DNA of 64,000 nt from Plantago ovata (lineage: Eukaryota; Streptophyta; Magnoliopsida; Lamiales; Plantaginaceae): assembly GCA_028274465.1 (NCBI GenBank), contig CM051457.1, positions 70,220,496-70,284,495 on the forward strand, read 5' to 3'. Positions 56,226-64,000 of the stretch are shown here, piece by piece. Position numbers and translations under genes: made by a program. A model generated the notes under the pieces. It was not told where the DNA came from. It did no database searches and was given only the letters and a program-made list of their open reading frames with translations. Each line of letters starts with the position of its first letter. Within the stretch, counting starts at the first letter, position 1.

Positions 56226-56895
56226 CGATTTCGATTAGTAAGTATTTTTTGTCCGTTCTGTCCCTTCCGTTTCGAATGCAAATCTCGTTTTAATTCATTT
56301 TCCTTTTGTATTCATTCGATTTACAGATTGACTCTATCCCCTTTCGAAGGTAATCTCGATTTCTTTACTGTTTCTTTCGATTCGAAATTCGTATTCTGTT
56401 TCGGACATTTTTACCCCTGGACCGTTTTACCCTTGTTCAATCTGGCCATGTTGTTATTTGATTCGAACTGAGAACCGGGACTTAGGATTTGTTAGATTGT
56501 TGTTACTGTTGTTGGACTTGTGTTGGTTTGACCTCGTATGTTGACCATAGTTTTCTGTTGACTTCGAAAAGGACTGATTTGGACTTTGATGATATTGAGT
56601 TGAACCTTGTGGACTGTTTTGGGAAGTTTGAAAACCTAAGGGACCTTTTTGCAATTTAACTTTGTCCGTAGTTGACTGACAGAGGACTTTTTCGTAAACC
56701 ATTTTATTCTTTGTGGACTGATATGTATGTTTGGAGAACTTCTGGTTTTGTTTGTACTTTCTGATTTTGAAAAGGATCTTTTTGCAATTTACCAATGAGG
56801 GTATTTTGGTAATTTCCAGAGTCTGAAAACCGGAAGAGTATTTCTGAAAATGTTTCAACTTAGTTTCTGTTTTTGTAATTTAGTAATGACTTGAC

Positions 56896-56958
56896 TTGCT
56901 AGCCTAGTTGGTTAGGTCCTTGCTTGACTGACTTAGAGGTCCCGAGTTCGAACCCCAT
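56896..56958 (+). other. tRNA-like segment with pol III A and B boxes inside the H LTR
   Basis: TAGCCTAGTTGG (56900-56911) matches the A box, and AGTTCGAACCC (56945-56955) the B box, at tRNA-like spacing. TTTTTT at 56981-56986 could terminate pol III. Possibly a SINE head or tRNA relic; acceptor and anticodon stems are not convincing. Confidence 0.5.
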
Positions 56959-58031
56959 CTTTACCACTTCTTTATCAACCTTTTTTCCTTCCGTCCGTTC
57001 GACTTCTAAAGTGTGATTAGTATTTTCTCTTTAGGTTCTCCGTTGTTCGATAACCCGTAAGCTTACTACTCGTTGGAGATCTTTTGCTCGCAAGTTAAGG
57101 TGAGTGTTCACCCCTAATTTTATTTATTTGCGAAAAACTGGAAGGATATGTGACAACTTGTACCTACTACTACATATACTGTTTTACTGTATGCTTCCGT
57201 GTAAAGGTATTTAAGTCCTAAGTATGACTATTTACTTTCTCTGTTCATTGCTACTCTGTTTCGGACTGACTTTTCTGCAGGAACACCTCTCAGTGTTTGA
57301 TTATCTGTATCTGTTGTTCTGTATCTGTTCTGTTTCTGTGTGACCGGTTAATTAGGTCGTAATTAGGTAGGCTTGGGTAGTAGAGTACTATCGGGTTTAC
57401 TTGATTATTGCCTAGTCTAATCTCTTTTAGGCGCGAGGCAGAAGTCGCTGAGGTCTATTAGGGTCGTAGGTTCTATTTCCCCAAAGTACACGAGGGTTTC
57501 TGTTTTGGTCCGGAGTTGTGCACCCTCTGGAGGGAGTTATAAGGGCATTCTGGGAGTAGGAGCAATAAGGCGGGCTGCAACAACGGTCTTCAACTTATCT
57601 GTTCTGTTATTCTGTTATGTGATCTGTTCTGTTTGTTTGCGTTTCTGAAAAGGATTTTGATTTTAAAAATTGTTTACTTTCTGTTTTTAACTTAGAACCT
57701 CACTGAGATCCTTTATCTCACGCTCTCTTGTTTTCAAAATTCCTTCCTTCCAGATACTGCTGAGGATGTTCGCGAATAGGATGCCAGCGACTGAGAGAAG
57801 GGTCTGGGGTGTCTTGGGAATTTATTTCAAAATAAGAAGATGAACTTTTTACTGTCTTCACTCGTTGTTTCATTTGAATTTTGAGTTATCGTTGGATATT
57901 TACTTGTTGCTGTTAGCGCTGTGCGCGTCAAAGATTATTTTGGCATTAATTGCCGACCGTTGCTATTAAAGTTATTTTGGATTCTCTTTTTCAAGAAATT
58001 ATTCTATTTTCAAAACCGATACCGTTACAGT

Positions 58032-58043
58032 TGGTATCAGAGC
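58032..58043 (+). other. Primer binding site, initiator tRNA-Met type (H)
   Basis: TGGTATCAGAGC, two bases after the LTR end, the standard initiator tRNA-Met complement. Confidence 0.93.
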
Positions 58044-58307
58044 TTGAGTTCAAACTCGAGCTTGCTAGGATAGGATCTTTTGACCTTTGGGGTGTGTGTG
58101 AGGGTCCGAGTCGCTGGTTAGGTCTTGTATTTTCCGTTGCTTTTCTGATTCGAGTCTTGCGTACTAACCTTAAACCGTTTCTTCATCTTCTCTGCTCTGA
58201 TTTTGACGACTTTTCTGACCCGTTTCTGAAACTGTTGACCTTCCATGGTTGTTTTGATTTTGACGTAGTTATTAACTAGTTAAATACGCGTGTGCTTACA
58301 GATAGGT

Positions 58308-58748
58308 ATGAGTTCTTAAAAGAAGGTCATTCGTTACCGCCTAGTCGAAGGAGAGTTTAACCCTTATACCTCCGTTCCCGTCGTTGGCGTTTACCCTGGA
58401 TGCGTGATGGACAGGGTCGTTCATGAACGAGATCACTACTGGCTGGAAAACTTTAAGCTTCGAGACGAGGTAGCAACGAAAGATGCAGAAATCGGATTCC
58501 TTAAGACGGCTTTACGCACCGTAAAGGAGAACTCTGGCTTTGTTTCGTTAACCACGTCCAATCTAGGCACCAGGATTCGCAGGAGGAAGGCTCGGAGGAC
58601 GTTCCCCGAGGGTTGCGGACCATCACGTAGGGTGGAGAGTGAGGAAGAACCCGAAGAAGAACCCGAGGAGGACCCCTCTGAGGAAGAAGGAGGAGATGCT
58701 CATGTGCCCGAACGACGTTCCGAAGATGATATCGAGGACGCTTATTAG
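58308..58748 (+). pseudogene. Leader ORF of H between primer site and gag, unknown function
   Basis: An ATG at 58308 starts a frame with a TAA at codon 4 (58317-58319), then open to 58748; an in-frame ATG at 58407 would give about 113 codons. The protein has a helical start (ENFKLRDEVATKDAEIGFLK), a short Arg-rich run (RIRRRKARR) and a very acidic tail of repeated EEPEEEPEEDPSEEE. It is separated from gag by about 360 bp of non-coding DNA. I do not recognise the family. The open frame upstream of the ATG at 58407 argues that the original protein began at 58308. Confidence 0.45.
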
Positions 58749-59110
58749 GACGGATGCCTTTTCGAGCTCGTACCGAGTTTCCTTTTGCCAAGCGAGTTTT
58801 TTTTAAGTTCAGCCGACTGAGACTGTTTATGCTTTTCCGTTTACTTGACTCTGTGGTTTTCTGTTTTCTCGCTAAGACGAGTAGAGAACGGTTTTCCTTT
58901 GTTTAATTGCATGCTTGGCTGTTTTGAGACTTCGTTGATTTCTTGTTTTGCGTTTTGTTTTAAAGTTCAAGGCATGTTTTCTTCTTCACTGCTCAGTTTA
59001 TACCTGTTGTAGAAGATTAAGTACTGGCCTTAGTTCTTTGTTTTCCGTTCTTTTCTAAGTCAGAGATTCGAGGTTGTTAAATCAACTGCTAAGTAGTGCC
59101 CTTTGTTAGA

Positions 59111-60694
59111 ATGAATCGCAGAAACACTCGTGGTGCCAGCAGCAATGGAAGTGGAGATGATCAGCATGCTGAAAATGGAGACCAAGTGGACCGTATCATC
59201 GCTGCTTTGGGAAATTTCAGCGAAACCATTCGCCGCGCTGGAGCACCACCTGTTCAGCCCGCTCCTCCGCCACCACCACCGATCCAGACCATCGATCAAG
59301 CTGCGGAACGATTCACTCGATTCCATCCTGAAAGGTTCGAGGGAACGCCTGATGCCCGTAAGGCTGAGCTCTGGATCGAAAGTATGGACAACTTATTCTC
59401 GATCCTGAACTATCCGGACGAGAGGAAAATTGAGCTTGCTCCCTTCCAGTTCGTGGGAGCCGCCAGGAACTGGTGGAGAACCGTGAATGCAAGATGGAGG
59501 CAAGAGGGAGTTGCTCGCACCTGGGAGAACTTCACCAAGGACTTCATGGACAAGTACGTGCCTCGCCTGGTCCGCGAGAACAGGAGAGATGAATTTCAAG
59601 CGTTGGTGCAAGGGAACATGGATGTTGCCGATTATGACTCAGAATTTACCCGGCTACTGAAGTACATGCCGCATTTCCAGGACGATGAACGAGAGAAAGT
59701 TCGTCACTTTGTGAAGGGTCTGAACTCTGAGATCCGGTACAGTTTGTTTGGGACCAATATGCCTACCTATCTCAAGGCTGTCGAACTCGCCTCCGAGGTA
59801 GAAAGTGGTCTCAAGGAGATCAAGATGGCTGATAAGCCATACTCTAGCAAAAGGAACTACTCTAGTTCTTCTGGGAGCCATGGAGGAGGAAGCCAATCTG
59901 GATACAAGAGGGAGAGTCGAGGTGGATACCAATCTGGATATCAAGCACCACCGGCGAAGTATCCCCGCAATCAGCATGACAACCATTCCCGCAACACTAC
60001 TGGAGGGTCTGGACAGTCATCCCAGACAAGGAAGAACTGCAACTACTGTGGAGGAGTCAACCACGATGAGAACAACTGCTGGAAAAGACAAGGCTTGTGT
60101 TTGGCTTCTGGGAGCAAGGATCACAAGATCAGCCACTGTCCGAACCGTCATGCCATTGTCAAAGGAGGAAGACCAGGAGGCTATGCTCAGAGAGATGATG
60201 GAAAGGGTACTATGGCAAAGCCCCGAGTTTACAGCATAGGTGGTCATGAAGTTCCTGACACCGCGAATGTGGTTGAAGGTACGCTACTGATCGCTCAAAC
60301 TTCTTCTAAAGATTTATTTGATCCTGGTGCTACGCATTCATTTATTGCTGAAGTATTTGCTGAGTCACTCGTTTTACCATACAAAGTATTACCCCACGCT
60401 TTAGAAGTATGTACGCCTTTGGGAGCTAGTTTAGTCACTAAGAAGTTCGTCGAGCGATGCGAGATTTCCATCCTAGGAAGAACTTTCCCTGTTGACCTTA
60501 TATTTCTACCTCTATCAACCTACGATGTTATTCTGGGTATGGATGGCTGTCCGAGCACTACGCACAACTGGATTGTCGAACCAAGGCTATATCCCTGGGA
60601 AAACCTGGAGAGGAGAAAGTCGTGTGGAAAGGAGATAAGAGAAAGGATGAGAAGTTTCTGCTGTCTGCTATGGAAGCTAGAAGGCTGTACGTGA
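59111..60694 (+). pseudogene. gag: Gag and protease start of element H
   Basis: I chose the ATG at 59111 (MNRRNTRGASS) over an upstream GTG. Order: Asn/Gly-rich start, Pro-rich run, capsid domain (FHPERFEGTPDARKAELWIE, NWWRTVNARW, FMDKYVPRLVRE, EFTRLLKYMP, FVKGLN), Ser/Gly/Tyr-rich linker, CCHC knuckle CNYCGGVNHDENNC, and a second knuckle degraded to CLASGSKDHKISHC (second Cys lost). The protease follows, with its active site reading LFDPGATHSF where DSG is expected. The frame is lost after GMD at 60544/60545 by a missing base; the codons to 60694 are out of frame. Confidence 0.85.
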
Positions 60695-61780
60695 AGGGTG
60701 CTACCTGCTTCTTGGCGTATCTGATCAATAAACCCAAAGATCAGCAAAAAGTCGAGGAAGTTAGTGTGGTTAAGGAGTTCAAGGGTGTTTTCCCTGAGAA
60801 GCTGGATTCCGTACCCCCTGAACAAGAAGTGGAGTTTAGTATTGATCTGGTACCTGGCACTGCACCCATTTCGAAGTCACCTTATAGGATGGCACCTGCT
60901 GAGCTTAAGGAGCTTAAGACTCAACTGCAAGATCTCGTGGATAACGGTTTTGTGAGACCTAGTTCTTCGCCTTGGGGATCACCGGTTCTGTTCGTAAAGA
61001 AGAAGGATGGTAGTATGAGGATGTGCATCGACTATCGAGGCCTGAACCAAGTCATTGTCAAGAACAAGTACCCCCTACCCCGTATTGAGGAACTCTTTGA
61101 TCAGTTGGAAGGTTCGAAGGTTTACTCGAAGCTGGATCTGCGACAAGGCTATTATCAAGTTAGGGTAAGGGAAGAAGACATACCTAAGACTGCTCTGAAC
61201 TCGAGGTACGGTCATTATGAGTTTGTGGTGATGCCGTTTGGCCTTCCGAATGCCCCAGATGTGTTCATGGATTTGATGCACCGAGTTTTTCAGCCGTATT
61301 TGGATCAGTTTGTTGTTGTTTTCATCGATGACATTCTCGTTTACTCGAAATCCGAAGAGGATCATGAGAAACATCTCCGAATTGTCTTGGAAACTCTTCA
61401 GAACAACAAGTTGTATGCCAAATTCAGCAAGTGTGAATTTTGGCTAGATAGAGTAGCCTTTTTAGGGCACATTATCTCTGGAGAAGGTTTGGAGGTCGAC
61501 CCATCGAAGATTGAGTCGATAGTTAATTGGAAGAGACCTGAATCTGTCACTAAGGTGAGGAGTTTTCTCGATTTGGCTGGTTACTATCGCCGTTTTGTGA
61601 AGGATTATTCGAAGATAGCTGGACCCTTGTCCTCTTTAACAGGGAAAAATCCTAAGTTCGTTTGGAGTGACAAGTGTGAGGAAAGCTTTGAAGAACTGAA
61701 GAAGAGACTGACCACTGCCCCTATACTAGCTCTTCCCGAGGGGACCAATGACTTTGTGGTCTACACTGATGCTTCAAAAG
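60545..61780 (+). pseudogene. pol: Reverse transcriptase of element H
   Basis: This frame begins right after the lost base and runs into RNase H. Seen: end of protease, [63 protein letters not shown], catalytic [29 protein letters not shown] and the RNase H start VVYTDASK. Catalytic aspartates are present. The frame shifts again at 61778-61782, where an extra G lies in AAAAGGAAGG, separating RT from RNase H and integrase. Confidence 0.9.
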
Positions 61781-63433
61781 GAAGGTTTGGGTTGTGTACT
61801 GATGCAACGGGTAAAGGTGATCGCGTATGCTTCGAGAAAGTTGAAGCCATATGAAAGGAATTACCCAACCCATGACCTTGAGCTAGCTGCTATAGTCTTT
61901 GCTTTGGGAAAGTGGAGACACTACCTTTATGGTCCGAAGTTTACCATTCTCACCGATCATAAGAGCTTGAAGTATGTGTTCACACAAAAGGAGTTGAACA
62001 TGAGACAACGACGATTGATGGAATTTCTGGGCGATTACACCTGTACCATTCGATATCACCCTGGTAAGGCCAATGTGGTCGTTGATGCCTTAAGTCGTAG
62101 GGTACACATGTCAAATCCCAAACTATCCAAATTGTCTTGTATGTTCGCCAATGTCACTTTGAGGTATGAGCTGGCAGGTAAAATTCTTGAGGCTCAAGAG
62201 CATGATGAAGAGCTTCAAGATATCAAGGCACATATCACCGAACCTCGCAATGCGAAATTCTCTATTGATGAGAATGGAGCCCTAAGGTTTCAAGGTAGAT
62301 TGTGTGTGCCTTCTGATGAAGAGCTTAGACGTCTAATTTTGGATGAAGCTCATAAATCTAAGTACTCGATGCATCCTGGAGGAAACAAAATGTACGAAGA
62401 TTTGAAGAAGGTTTACTGGTGGACCCATATGAAGCGGGATATTGCACAATTTGTGCAAAGTTGTTTGGTCTGCCAGCAAGTGAAGGCTGAGCACCAGAAA
62501 CCGGGAGGTTTACTACAACCACTCGAGATTCCACAGTGGAAATGGGAGATGATCACTATGGATTTTGTGACTGGTCTACCGGTAGCTAGGGGTGGTTTTG
62601 ATAGTGTTTGGGTTATTGTCGATAGGTTGACAAAATCGGCACACTTTCTGCCTGTAAAAACCACCTACACATCCGAGAAGTTAGCCGAGGTTTATCGCGA
62701 TGAGATAATTAGGCTTCCTGGCACTCCGGTGAGTATTGTATCTAATAGATATCCGAAGCTTGTCTCGAGATTTTGGAAGCAAGTACACGAAGGCTTGGGT
62801 ACTAAGTTGAATTTTAGTACCGCAGCACATCCGCAGACGGATGGTCAATCCGAAAGGACCATTCAAACTCTAGAAGATCTTCTGAGATTGTGTGTGCTGG
62901 ATCACCAAGGAAGGTGGGCACAGCATTTGCCATTGGTTGAGTATGCTTATAATAATAGTTATCAAGCATCGATTGGTATGGCACCGTTTGAGGCACTATA
63001 TGGTCGGAAGTGCAGATCACCGCTGTATTGGGATTTGGAGGACCGAATTTCTACACCAGTAGCTGGAGAGAGGACTCTCAATGAGATGATACAAGAAACC
63101 TTGGAAAAGGTTAGGCTCATCCGAGACCGATTGAGAACTGCCCAAAGTCGACAAAAGAGTTACGCCGATAATCGTAGGCGAGATTTGGAGTTTGAAGTTA
63201 GTGATTTTGTCTTTCTCAAGCTATCTCCGAGAAAGGGAATTGTTCGTATGGGTCGTAGAGCTAAACTGAACCCTCGGTATGTAGGACCATACGAGATCAT
63301 TGAGAGAGTTGGCATTGTGGCTTATCGGTTGCAGCTGCCCACTACTATTATTGGAATTCACAATGTCTTCCATGTATCTCAACTGAAGAAGTACTATCCT
63401 GACCCGTCGCACGTGATTCAACCCGAGGAGTGA
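61781..63433 (+). pseudogene. pol: RNase H and integrase of element H
   Basis: RNase [36 protein letters not shown] and VVDALSRR. Integrase: zinc-binding region ([24 protein letters not shown]), core with [10 protein letters not shown] and [16 protein letters not shown], and C-terminal domain ending in [13 protein letters not shown]. The segment usually reading SDRDP reads SNRYP, so the second catalytic aspartate is Asn and the enzyme should be dead. The frame ends QPEE-stop at 63431-63433; one base later the other frame resumes VTIEEDL, as at the start of a Del-type chromodomain, before Cassandra interrupts it. Confidence 0.9.
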
Positions 63434-63450
63434 CTATTGAGGAGGATTTG

Positions 63451-63755
63451 TGTAACGCCCTAGATTTCAGAGGCTTAAAAGGGTTGAGAACGCTACTCAT
63501 ACCAACAAGGTGCACCTTTCTTTTCGGGAATCCACCTATAAGAACTTCAGAGTTAAGCGTGCTTGCTCTGGAGCAATTCTAGGATGGGTGACCCACTGGG
63601 AAGCTCCCGGTGCGCGCACGAGTGAGGACAAAGTGCGCGGATTAGAACCCGTGTTGGTCTGTGGGGCCAGCATATCACCCCGGAGAGCACCCATAAGTAA
63701 CCTTGCCGGCCCGCATGGGCTGGGTCTCGGCCCGTTAGTGGGCCGGGTCGTTACA
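63451..63755 (+). repeat. 5' LTR of Cassandra
   Basis: TGTAACGCCC at the start and GTCGTTACA at the end (TGTAACG/CGTTACA inverted repeat). Also GGCCCGTTAGTGGGCC, an inverted repeat near 63729-63744. Confidence 0.92.
63490..63612 (+). promoter_or_regulatory. 5S rRNA-like internal pol III promoter in the Cassandra LTR
   Basis: AGTTAAGCGTGCTTG (63551-63565) is the 5S A box and CTAGGATGGGTGACC (63579-63593) the C box, at 5S-like spacing; CATACCA and GGTGCACC upstream also match 5S. Divergence elsewhere shows it is LTR sequence, not a working 5S gene. Confidence 0.9.
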
Positions 63756-63757
63756 AG

Positions 63758-63769
63758 TGATATCAGAGC
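63758..63769 (+). other. Primer binding site of Cassandra
   Basis: TGATATCAGAGC, one mismatch from the initiator tRNA-Met complement, two bases after the LTR. Confidence 0.85.
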
Positions 63770-63928
63770 GGGACTATCCGGAACTGCAGGACCTAAGTGC
63801 CATTCAGGGCAAAGTGCTACACCGTATCGACGGTGGGAGCCACCTCTTGAGCCTGGAGGGGCCACCTCTAGAATCCTGCACGGATGGTTGGTCTCGGGAC
63901 AGCGCGCAACGAGGACGTTGCGCAATTT

Positions 63929-63941
63929 AAGAGGGGGTGAT
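63929..63941 (+). other. Purine tract of Cassandra
   Basis: AAGAGGGGGTGAT directly before the 3' LTR, in the position of a polypurine tract. Confidence 0.75.
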
Positions 63942-64000
63942 TGTAACGCCCTAGATTTCAGAGGCTTAAAAGGGTTGAGAACGCTACTCATACCAACAAG
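63942..64000 (+). repeat. 3' LTR of Cassandra, first 59 bp
   Basis: Identical to 63451-63509. The rest, and the second target duplication, lie beyond the window. Confidence 0.92.

Larger units (their letters stand above)
55495..58029 (+). repeat. 5' LTR of H (2535 bp)
   Basis: Begins TGTAACACCCC and ends CCGTTACA; the short terminal inverted repeat TGTAAC/GTTACA and the adjacent primer site define it. It contains a (TTTA)n tract (55518-55552), GGCCCA and telo-box motifs, a CpG-dense block and a tRNA-like segment. No gene. Confidence 0.88.
51369..64000 (+). mobile_element. Element D: gag-protease Ty3/gypsy element, interrupted by H, runs off the window
   Basis: Plus strand: LTR (51369-52567), tRNA-Asp primer site (52571-52588), gag-protease ORF (52713-54710) and downstream non-coding DNA, cut at 55495 by H. 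Flank GCAGC (51364-51368) is one half of its target duplication. No polymerase seen before H. Confidence 0.88.
55495..64000 (+). mobile_element. Element H: Tekay/Del-type Ty3/gypsy chromovirus, interrupted by Cassandra
   Basis: LTR (55495-58029), tRNA-Met primer site (58032), leader ORF, gag, protease, reverse transcriptase, RNase H and integrase on the plus strand. LTR start TGTAACACCCC and the domain order fit Tekay/Del. The chromodomain expected after integrase is cut off by a frameshift and then by Cassandra at 63451. The 3' LTR is outside. Confidence 0.88.
63451..64000 (+). mobile_element. Cassandra terminal-repeat retrotransposon in miniature, 3' LTR cut by window end
   Basis: 5' LTR 63451-63755 (305 bp), tRNA-Met-like primer site, 186-bp non-coding interior, purine tract, then the start of the 3' LTR (63942-64000), identical to the first 59 bases of the 5' LTR. 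The LTR contains a 5S rRNA-like region, the hallmark of Cassandra. It encodes nothing and would depend on another element's enzymes. It lies in the chromodomain-coding region of H. Confidence 0.93.

Noticed and set aside
56454..56858. 134-codon minus-strand ORF in the H LTR
   Set aside because: Low-complexity Lys/Asn/Ser-rich frame in the LTR, with no domain or context.
57950..58279. 109-codon ORF across the H LTR end and primer site
   Set aside because: It spans the LTR border and the primer binding site, which are not translated in such elements.
63536..63991. 151-codon ORF antisense to Cassandra
   Set aside because: Cassandra is non-coding; the frame crosses its 5S-like region and interior by chance.

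Overview
This window is repeat-rich plant nuclear DNA, probably from a eudicot. I see no host gene. Almost all of it can be assigned to LTR retrotransposons nested inside one another. The plant signs are Ty1/copia LTRs with an initiator tRNA-Met primer site, gag-only Ty3/gypsy elements primed by tRNA-Asp, a Tekay/Del-type chromovirus, and a Cassandra element with a 5S rRNA-like LTR. I cannot name the species.

Nest, outermost first (names are mine). E0, a Sirevirus-like copia element on the minus strand, supplies 3655-6127. Gag-only gypsy element A (1-3654, minus) sits in its ORF3. E1, a second copy of the same copia family, was inserted into E0; its 3' LTR is 6128-7701, its ORF3 7965-13229 and part of its pol 50131-51368. 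F was inserted into E1 between pol and ORF3: LTRs 13535-15184 and 47871-49523, both flanked by ATAAC. Inside F lie the 3' part of another copy, G (LTR 22336-24013, ORF3 24276-29561), the complete gypsy element B (37244-43502, target duplication GGAGT) and solo LTR C (45270-46622, target duplication AGCAC). E1 pol is cut at 51368 by gypsy element D (plus strand). D is cut at 55495 by the Tekay-like element H, and H is cut at 63451 by a Cassandra element running off the window. The deepest chain is E0 > E1 > D > H > Cassandra.

The copia family is the most interesting part. Its order on the transcribed strand is 5' LTR, gag, pol, about 1 kb of non-coding DNA, a third gene (ORF3, about 1750 codons), polypurine tract, 3' LTR. 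ORF3 lies where some Sireviruses carry an envelope-like gene, but I see no signal peptide or convincing membrane anchor. It has a conserved N-terminal domain, nuclear-localisation-like basic runs, acidic and Q/A/E-rich linkers, a coiled coil and a conserved C-terminal domain. It also holds three AT-rich segments of 72-75 bp with GT...AG borders that look like small introns. The spacer before it carries an array of 17-bp dyads and a conserved TATA box, so ORF3 may have its own promoter.

All coding regions are damaged by frameshifts, stops or insertions, though E1 ORF3 keeps 1287 uninterrupted codons. A 100-N gap (29910-30009) is flanked by two nearly identical 4.3-kb copies of G ORF3; this looks like the same locus assembled twice. 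G has no 5' LTR, which suggests recombination between F and G pol or a misassembly.

All calls come from reading the sequence and from memory of the families; no database search or alignment program was run.
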